44,284 nucleotides of DNA from a virus, in IMG/VR virus record IMGVR_UViG_3300010371_000051, positions 1 through 44,284 of that record. One strand, 5' to 3'. Both the position numbers and the translations under genes were made by a program. The notes under the pieces are model-generated. The model ran no database searches and had not been told where the DNA came from. It worked only from the letters and a program-made list of their open reading frames with translations. Positions 40,522 through 44,284 of this stretch are shown here, piece after piece. Within the stretch, counting starts at the first letter, position 1. Each line of letters opens with the position of its first letter.

Positions 40522-40755
40522 CTACCCACCCCCTAAAAGAATCGCCCGAAAGAAAAAGGCCGCGATACCGGCGAGCAACAGAACAACAATCAAAATCCGT
40601 TCAAGAACTGGAATGGCCTTAGTCTTGAGCGTCGAGCAAGTTCGCGCTACTCCGCTGATTACGATCTCTTTTTGAGCCTTCGTATCAAACGAAAACGGTC
40701 CAAACTCATCACTGATAATTTGCCGTGGGTGCAATCGGGTCACTAAGATATTCAT
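40522..40755 (-). CDS. Tail-anchored membrane protein, 77 aa
   Basis: ATG 40755 (MNILVTRLHPRQIISDEFGP) overlaps the previous gene's stop. A hydrophilic N-terminal ~50 residues is followed by one C-terminal transmembrane segment (AIPVLERILIVVLLLAGIAA) and a short end (FFFRAILLGGG). Placed next to the recombination pair. It may anchor a complex at the membrane or act in exclusion; unproven. Confidence 0.65.
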   Translation of the reverse strand: MNILVTRLHPRQIISDEFGPFSFDTKAQKEIVISGVARTCSTLKTKAIPVLERILIVVLLLAGIAAFFFRAILLGGG

Positions 40756-41300
40756 GCTGCCGCCTTCAAGGCCTTTCGGCGGTTCGCAAGGATTCGTTGC
40801 CATTCATCAGCAGGAATGCCCATCCCAAAGGTCTTTTGAAGCCAAGCGTATCGTTGGCTCCCAGGCGGTATTGTCGATAGTTCGGCTATTTCTTGTCGAT
40901 AGTTGTGAACTAAACTTCGGACACTCCATACAGAGGGGAAGTAAGCGGAATCCATCTCAGCCCAAACCGCGTCAGATTTAAGACCATCAGCAAGAAGGGC
41001 GATAGCTGGCCCTAGATATTGATGGTACGCCTTCTTCGTTGGCCTCTTTGTTCGCATTGCTAGTGATGGAGGGATGTGCGCCATCGTTGGGGCTGCGTTT
41101 TGAATGTGGCCATTCGTTTTCTCAACAGGCTTATTGATGATCTCAGGTCTGCAAACCACCGGCTCTGTAAGATCAATTGAGAGTTGTCGAAGGATTGGTA
41201 GCATGAGCCGTTCAGCCATGCTTGGACTATCCTTAAATGAGTCGATGGAACTTTTGACGAGTTCAGTGACGATCTGAAGATTTAGTCCTTCTAATTTCAT
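40752..41300 (-). CDS. Hypothetical protein, 182 aa
   Basis: MKLEGLNLQIVTELVKSSID, a proline/basic linker (PPSLAMRTKRPTKKAYHQYL), then a helical C-terminus (FPSVWSVRSLVHNYRQEIAE; ADEWQRILANRRKALKAAA). Could be a DNA-binding or replication accessory protein by layout and position before the exonuclease, but I recognise no family. Confidence 0.6.
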   Translation of the reverse strand: MKLEGLNLQIVTELVKSSIDSFKDSPSMAERLMLPILRQLSIDLTEPVVCRPEIINKPVEKTNGHIQNAAPTMAHIPPSLAMRTKRPTKKAYHQYLGPAIALLADGLKSDAVWAEMDSAYFPSVWSVRSLVHNYRQEIAELSTIPPGSQRYAWLQKTFGMGIPADEWQRILANRRKALKAAA

Positions 41301-41677
41301 GCTGCTACCCCCCTTGGAAACATTGCCGCTACCCCAAATTGAAGCATTTCGATAGCTTCCCAGTAACTAGCCGTACCGCAAAAACCTTTATGAGAGTGCA
41401 GCCAATAAGCTGTCTTACTCAGTTCCAAATCAACGAATCTCAGCGCCTCGTGCAGTAAAAACCACCTGCCTTCTTTAAGGTATTGGGGGGCTAGTGATAG
41501 GTCATTTACCTCACGTTCGGCTTTCATCTCGGATTCATGGGCATCTGAAATGAGTTTCGAATATCGCTTTATTTCGGAACTGCAATGCTTCTGAGCCTTT
41601 GTATCACCCCTTAATTGGGCGTCGATTAAGGCTGTTTCCCAGATAGTGTATTGGCGGGTTAAGTCGGAACGGTTCAT
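41297..41677 (-). CDS. Hypothetical helical protein, 126 aa
   Basis: MNRSDLTRQYTIWETALIDA, almost wholly helical with coiled-coil spacing (SSEIKRYSKLISDAHESEMK). The second half is aromatic-rich (GRWFLLHEALRFVDLELSKT). Function unknown. Overlaps both neighbours. Confidence 0.6.
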   Translation of the reverse strand: MNRSDLTRQYTIWETALIDAQLRGDTKAQKHCSSEIKRYSKLISDAHESEMKAEREVNDLSLAPQYLKEGRWFLLHEALRFVDLELSKTAYWLHSHKGFCGTASYWEAIEMLQFGVAAMFPRGVAA

Positions 41678-41889
41678 GCTTGCACATTCTCCCTCTGAGT
41701 AGCTTCGAACTCTTGGGCATCGAGATTGATTTGCCCTATCGTTTCGTTTAGCTCGTCAATCGCGTCTGCGATGCCCGTTATTTGGTCGTCTTGCGATTCA
41801 ACGGCTATCCTATTCGCAATCGTTGCGGCGCGACTGAGAAGCCCGTCGATCTCAGCGAGCGCATCGGCTCTTTGGCTTGGGGTCATCAT
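41674..41889 (-). CDS. Coiled-coil protein, 71 aa
   Basis: ATGATG start (41889 or 41886) overlapping the previous stop. Acidic amphipathic helices (ADALAEIDGLLSRAATIANR; GIADAIDELNETIGQINLDA). No family recognised. Confidence 0.6.
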   Translation of the reverse strand: MMTPSQRADALAEIDGLLSRAATIANRIAVESQDDQITGIADAIDELNETIGQINLDAQEFEATQRENVQA

Positions 41890-42083
41890 ACTTCCTCTTT
41901 CGGATCATCTCCGAACTTCCAACCACCGACGCGAGCGTATTTTACGAACGCCTTAATAACATCTCCATCCATGTATATCGGATTCTTCTTCATGTGCCCG
42001 TCGCCATTTTCGAGATAGAGGATGATTCCCCCGAAGTCGTCACCCTCCGCGTAAACTGAATCGCCTAGGTAAATCTTGTTCAC
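41886..42083 (-). CDS. Hypothetical protein, 65 aa
   Basis: MNKIYLGDSVYAEGDDFGGI, ILYLENGDGHMKKNPIYMDG. The strand series GDSVYAE...IILYLENG...NPIYMDGDVIKAFVKYAR resembles a small phage protein family of about this length that I have seen without assigned function. Overlaps the upstream stop. Confidence 0.7.
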   Translation of the reverse strand: MNKIYLGDSVYAEGDDFGGIILYLENGDGHMKKNPIYMDGDVIKAFVKYARVGGWKFGDDPKEEV

Positions 42084-42517
42084 GCTTCGACCTCATATTC
42101 AGGATTGAAGTTCAGAAGGGATGGAGGACAGATATATTCGTACACGGGAACTTCTTCCGTGACCTCTACCATTGGCGTATCTGCTTGGATAAATGAAGGA
42201 TCGACAATCAACTTTGTGACGATCTTGGTTCCACTCAAAACCTTTCTGCAAACGGCGTCTCTGGACGTAAAGCACATAAGCTTAATGTCCCCAAACATCT
42301 TATTCATGTGGAGCGAATCTTCCGTGAATTCCTTCGTAAACGACCCAAGGGCCTTAGCCGTCGCAGCTACCTGATCCTTGCCAATCTGCATGACGATAGT
42401 TCCCGTGTAAGGTACGCCGAGATCGGGACTCTTCTCAATGAGGTTGCATAGATCGCGGATATTTTTAAGCCACTCTCTCTTTTCTTCGGAAACGATGGGC
42501 TTCTTTGTTCGGCTCAT
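42080..42517 (-). CDS. Hypothetical protein, 145 aa
   Basis: ATG 42517 overlaps the stop of the 49-aa gene (ATGA). MSRTKKPIVSEEKREWLKNI, then KDQVAATAKALGSFTKEFTE, and strands with a closing EYICPPSLLNFNPEYEVE. No family recognised. It is the second gene of the leftward early operon. Confidence 0.65.
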   Translation of the reverse strand: MSRTKKPIVSEEKREWLKNIRDLCNLIEKSPDLGVPYTGTIVMQIGKDQVAATAKALGSFTKEFTEDSLHMNKMFGDIKLMCFTSRDAVCRKVLSGTKIVTKLIVDPSFIQADTPMVEVTEEVPVYEYICPPSLLNFNPEYEVEA

Positions 42518-42663
42518 TTCACGCCCCATTTACGAGATTTACGGGCGATCTGATTTAATCGCTGTCTTTTGGCGTTCATCTTGCGGTAGTGGCCTTTCTT
42601 TGCGTTCTTGCGCTTGCCCGGAACGGCGAAAAGCGAAGGCGATAGGATTGTGTCGGGTTGCAT
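42514..42663 (-). CDS. Highly basic small protein, 49 aa
   Basis: ATG 42663 with AAGGAGA 8 nt upstream. Starts MQPDTILSPSLFAVPGKRKN, then a Lys/Arg-rich helix (KKGHYRKMNAKRQRLNQIAR, KSRKWGVK). First gene of the ~10-kb leftward operon. Charge pattern suits nucleic-acid binding. Too short for most gene callers. Confidence 0.75.
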   Translation of the reverse strand: MQPDTILSPSLFAVPGKRKNAKKGHYRKMNAKRQRLNQIARKSRKWGVK

Positions 42664-42777
42664 TTTAGAATCTCCTTGAACGGGGTGTTTCCCGCTTACG
42701 GACTATATTAAAGCAGGTTTTTCGTCCGTTGTGTAATTATTCTGAATAATTCTAAATAATTTGTGATACGATAAGCC
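42664..42777. promoter_or_regulatory. Divergent early control region with palindromic operator candidate
   Basis: The perfect palindrome ATTATTC-T-GAATAAT lies at 42736-42750, followed by a half-similar copy (CTAAATAAT, 42752-42760). Rightward, TACGAT (42767-42772) ends 5 nt before ATG 42778, suggesting a leaderless message. Leftward, TAATAT (42710-42705) is the best -10 candidate for the 10-kb operon, with AAGGAGA before its ATG. This is the main divergent switch visible in the window. Confidence 0.55.
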
Positions 42778-42984
42778 ATGCAGAAAAAAACAGGACCAAA
42801 ACGGTCTTTCCCCGATGCTGTATACCGGTTGGCTTACGAGCTGTATTCCCAACCAAACGCAAGCGCTAGGAGCGTAGCGGATGCCATAAATGCGAAAACA
42901 TTGTGTGACAGGATCAGTGAATCTCAGATTCCTTACTTGGCGCGTGTTGGTGCGGATATGGCTGAAATGCGTGGTGGAGAATGA
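42778..42984 (+). CDS. Hypothetical protein, 68 aa
   Basis: MQKKTGPKRSFPDAVYRLAY, then ELYSQPNASARSVADAINAK and RISESQIPYLARVGADMAEM. The segment from ASARSVADAIN to SQIPYLARV looks like a small helix-turn-helix (a wait-and-recognise pattern as in resolvase-like HTH). First gene of the rightward operon, probably leaderless. Its role could be regulatory. Confidence 0.65.
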   Translation: MQKKTGPKRSFPDAVYRLAYELYSQPNASARSVADAINAKTLCDRISESQIPYLARVGADMAEMRGGE

Positions 42985-43016
42985 CCCTACGCTCTCAATT
43001 GGAGGTAATGGCGTGA
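42981..43016 (+). CDS. 11-codon coupling mini-ORF
   Basis: MTLRSQLEVMA starts in the previous stop (ATGA) and ends on the next GTG (GTGA). Its codons contain the GGAGGT ribosome site for the following gene, so its likely purpose is translational coupling. Confidence 0.35.
   Translation: MTLRSQLEVMA
42999..43016 (+). repeat. Translation-start cassette, copy 1
   Basis: TTGGAGGTAATGGCGTGA, identical to 43459-43476. Both contain the GGAGGT site and the GTG start of the following gene. The flanks are not similar. Confidence 0.85.
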
Positions 43017-43468
43017 CAGTCAGCTACAGATTCGATGAAGTCGTTCAACGCAAAACTTGCAAAGTGCTGTGCCCTCTATGTAAGCGAAAGCGCAACAAGG
43101 TGGTTTCGGAAGGCTATTACGAGAACGGGATGCACAACGTGCAGGAAACCCGCGCCTCTAACTGGGTGAAGATCGACGCGCAGATAGCCAAACTAGAAGC
43201 CGAGGGGCTCATTTGTCAAACGTGCGTTTACGCTCAAGAGCGAGCCGTCTGGAACGCTAAGGGAATAGCCGGACGTGGCGACAAGGTTGTCTTCGTTCAG
43301 GCGATGGCAGTCCCTAACGACCATTTATCATGGGGGCGGAAACTTGAAAACAACGAAGAGTACACGGTCCTTGAAACCGAATATGACCGTTACCGCGACC
43401 AACATAGCCACCGGTTGAAGGGCTTCAAGGATGAATGGTTCCGGTCTGAATTGTTCGTTTGGAGGTAA
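43013..43468 (+). CDS. Zinc-finger protein, 151 aa
   Basis: GTG 43013 with GGAGGT 6 nt upstream fits better than the longer frame. CKVLCPLCKRKRNKVVSEGY and a second pair further on (LICQTCVYAQERAVW) suggest a treble-clef zinc site. The second half has HLSWGRKLENNEEYTVLETE. No family recognised. Ends at TAA within the next cassette. Confidence 0.65.
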   Translation: MTVSYRFDEVVQRKTCKVLCPLCKRKRNKVVSEGYYENGMHNVQETRASNWVKIDAQIAKLEAEGLICQTCVYAQERAVWNAKGIAGRGDKVVFVQAMAVPNDHLSWGRKLENNEEYTVLETEYDRYRDQHSHRLKGFKDEWFRSELFVWR

Positions 43469-43476
43469 TGGCGTGA
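43459..43476 (+). repeat. Translation-start cassette, copy 2
   Basis: Same 18 bases as 42999-43016. Here the TAA inside GGAGGTAA also ends the upstream gene, while the final GTGA begins the next one. Confidence 0.85.
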
Positions 43477-43712
43477 GCGTCACTACAACAGTTTCGACAA
43501 TAACCCCTCAGTATCTTCGCAACAAAACGAAGGACGAGATTATCGACCTTTGCATGATTCTCCTTGATGATAAATGCCGGGTCGAGAAGCGTTCCGAAGA
43601 CTTTGCCGAAGCAATCAAGGTAGCGATTCGCAAGCTTTCGATTTACAAAGGCGATGAGGATAGCGGGAGCGCTCAATCTGCTTGCGACACATTGGAAACG
43701 GCGATCAAATGA
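43473..43712 (+). CDS. Hypothetical helical protein, 79 aa
   Basis: GTG 43473 (MSVTTTVSTITPQYLRNKTK). Helical throughout (DEIIDLCMILLDDKCRVEKR; SEDFAEAIKVAIRKLS). No family recognised. Stop overlaps the next start. Confidence 0.65.
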   Translation: MSVTTTVSTITPQYLRNKTKDEIIDLCMILLDDKCRVEKRSEDFAEAIKVAIRKLSIYKGDEDSGSAQSACDTLETAIK

Positions 43713-43870
43713 ATCCATCCGATCTCGTAACAGTCTGCGATAAGTGCTTTCAGGCTTCGTGCTGGCAAGGTGTTTGTATGTGCGATCAGTCTCGAACCGC
43801 TGGCACTGTTCAAAAGACAATCGCAGAACTAACTGAACTGAATTTAGAACATCCCTCTTGGCAGGGATAA
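43709..43870 (+). CDS. Small zinc-binding protein, 53 aa
   Basis: ATG 43709 overlaps the previous stop. MNPSDLVTVCDKCFQASCWQ and GVCMCDQSR give five Cys, likely one zinc site, then a helix. It resembles short phage zinc-ribbon proteins of unknown role. Confidence 0.7.
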   Translation: MNPSDLVTVCDKCFQASCWQGVCMCDQSRTAGTVQKTIAELTELNLEHPSWQG

Positions 43871-43893
43871 AGAGAATCCAAGGAGTATTTAAC

Positions 43894-44284
43894 ATGCCGA
43901 ACATTCAAATCAAATCACGATGGTATCCGTACGCTGTACTGCACGAAGGCGAGTACGCGACGGTGAAAGATGCGGTTCTAGGGGCGCTCGCAGCCGACGC
44001 CAACCTAACCGACGCCAACCTAACCCGCGCCGACCTAACCGACACCGACCTAACCGACACCAACCTAACCCGCGCCTACCTAACCGACGCCAACCTAACC
44101 GACGCCAACCTAACCGACGCCAACCTAACCGACGCCAACCTAACCCGCGCCAACCTAACCGACGCCAACCTAACCCGCGCCAACCTAACCGACGCCAACC
44201 TAACCGACGCCAACCTAACCCGCGCCGACCTAACCGACACCGACCTAACCGACGCCAACCTAACCCGCGCCGACCTAACCGACA
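43894..44284 (+). CDS. Pentapeptide-repeat protein, cut by window edge
   Basis: ATG 43894 with AAGGAG 8 nt upstream. The N-terminal ~30 residues (MPNIQIKSRWYPYAVLHEGE, then YATVKDAVLGALAA) are non-repetitive and common before phage pentapeptide arrays. From about residue 33 the motif A-(N/D)-L-T-(D/R) repeats about twenty times with no stop before the window end. Such repeats form a right-handed square beta-helix; some mimic DNA and inhibit gyrase (Qnr, MfpA). No specific target can be inferred here. Confidence 0.9.
   Translation, partial: MPNIQIKSRWYPYAVLHEGEYATVKDAVLGALAADANLTDANLTRADLTDTDLTDTNLTRAYLTDANLTDANLTDANLTDANLTRANLTDANLTRANLTDANLTDANLTRADLTDTDLTDANLTRADLTD
43990..44284 (+). repeat. 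15-bp in-frame tandem repeat (about 20 copies, continues beyond window)
   Basis: The unit is GCCAACCTAACCGAC. CTA and ACC codons never vary; differences are AAC/GAC, GAC/CGC and a few ACC/TAC for GCC. Near-perfect identity points to recent slippage or unequal recombination. Confidence 0.9.

Noticed and set aside
44076-44258. Minus-strand SVRLA-type repeat ORF at the right end
   Set aside because: Shadow of the pentapeptide repeat; no start context and no non-repetitive part.
43990-44284. Possible CRISPR array
   Set aside because: The units are 15-bp contiguous coding repeats without spacers; the same applies to the 12-bp array on the left.

Overview
The window is about two thirds or more of a tailed-phage (Caudoviricetes) genome with a long, probably siphovirus-type tail. 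It carries a complete packaging, head and tail module, followed by compact leftward and rightward blocks of small early or middle genes with a RecT/YqaJ recombination pair. I see no integrase, DNA polymerase, primase, helicase, endolysin, holin, tRNA or rRNA gene, so the genome is incomplete here. Both ends stop inside short-period tandem repeats within genes (12-bp units on the left, 15-bp on the right), which is typical of contigs broken at repeats. The host cannot be named. Base composition is near balanced. Several operon-head genes have a -10-like box only 5-7 nt before the start codon and no Shine-Dalgarno site, while downstream genes have good AAGGAG-type sites. This suggests a host lineage that uses leaderless mRNAs.

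Layout. (1) 1-1742, leftward: a truncated tetrapeptide-repeat protein, three small unknowns and a ribbon-helix-helix regulator that diverges from the terminase. (2) 1814-6387, rightward: small and large terminase subunits, a portal fused to a MuF-like tail, and a small basic protein, ending at a terminator. (3) 6476-10790: two paralogous beta-rich proteins flanking an HExxH metallopeptidase, a fused prohead protease/DUF6582/coiled-coil scaffold protein, and the major capsid protein. (4) 10851-16216: neck, head-completion and tail-tube genes, the G/GT tail chaperones with a canonical GGGAAAC -1 slippery site, and a short tape measure. (5) 16397-27420: a very large tail-tip and fibre region with Asp-box (BNR) and carbohydrate-binding-like domains. 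(6) 27483-31199, leftward: a hexapeptide acyltransferase, small zinc-ribbon-like proteins and a 663-aa protein with a YfaP/DUF2135-like domain. (7) 31288-32651, rightward: a small operon led by a second ribbon-helix-helix protein. (8) 32668-42663, leftward: about 27 genes, mostly joined by ATGA stop/start overlaps, with YqaJ exonuclease, RecT, a DEDDh exonuclease, a MazZ-like nucleotide pyrophosphohydrolase, a cupin, an XRE regulator and DUF4031. (9) 42778-44284, rightward: small zinc-motif proteins and a truncated pentapeptide-repeat protein.

How it fits together: terminase packages DNA through the portal into a HK97-fold shell matured by the fused protease-scaffold. The neck and tail genes follow in standard siphovirus order, and the fibre region supplies glycan recognition. 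The YqaJ/RecT pair provides double-strand-end resection and annealing. The most noteworthy observations are a mobile beta domain shared by the capsid E-loop region and a small beta-rich virion-like protein, a metallopeptidase gene inside the head operon, and the two freshly expanded repeat genes at the window ends.
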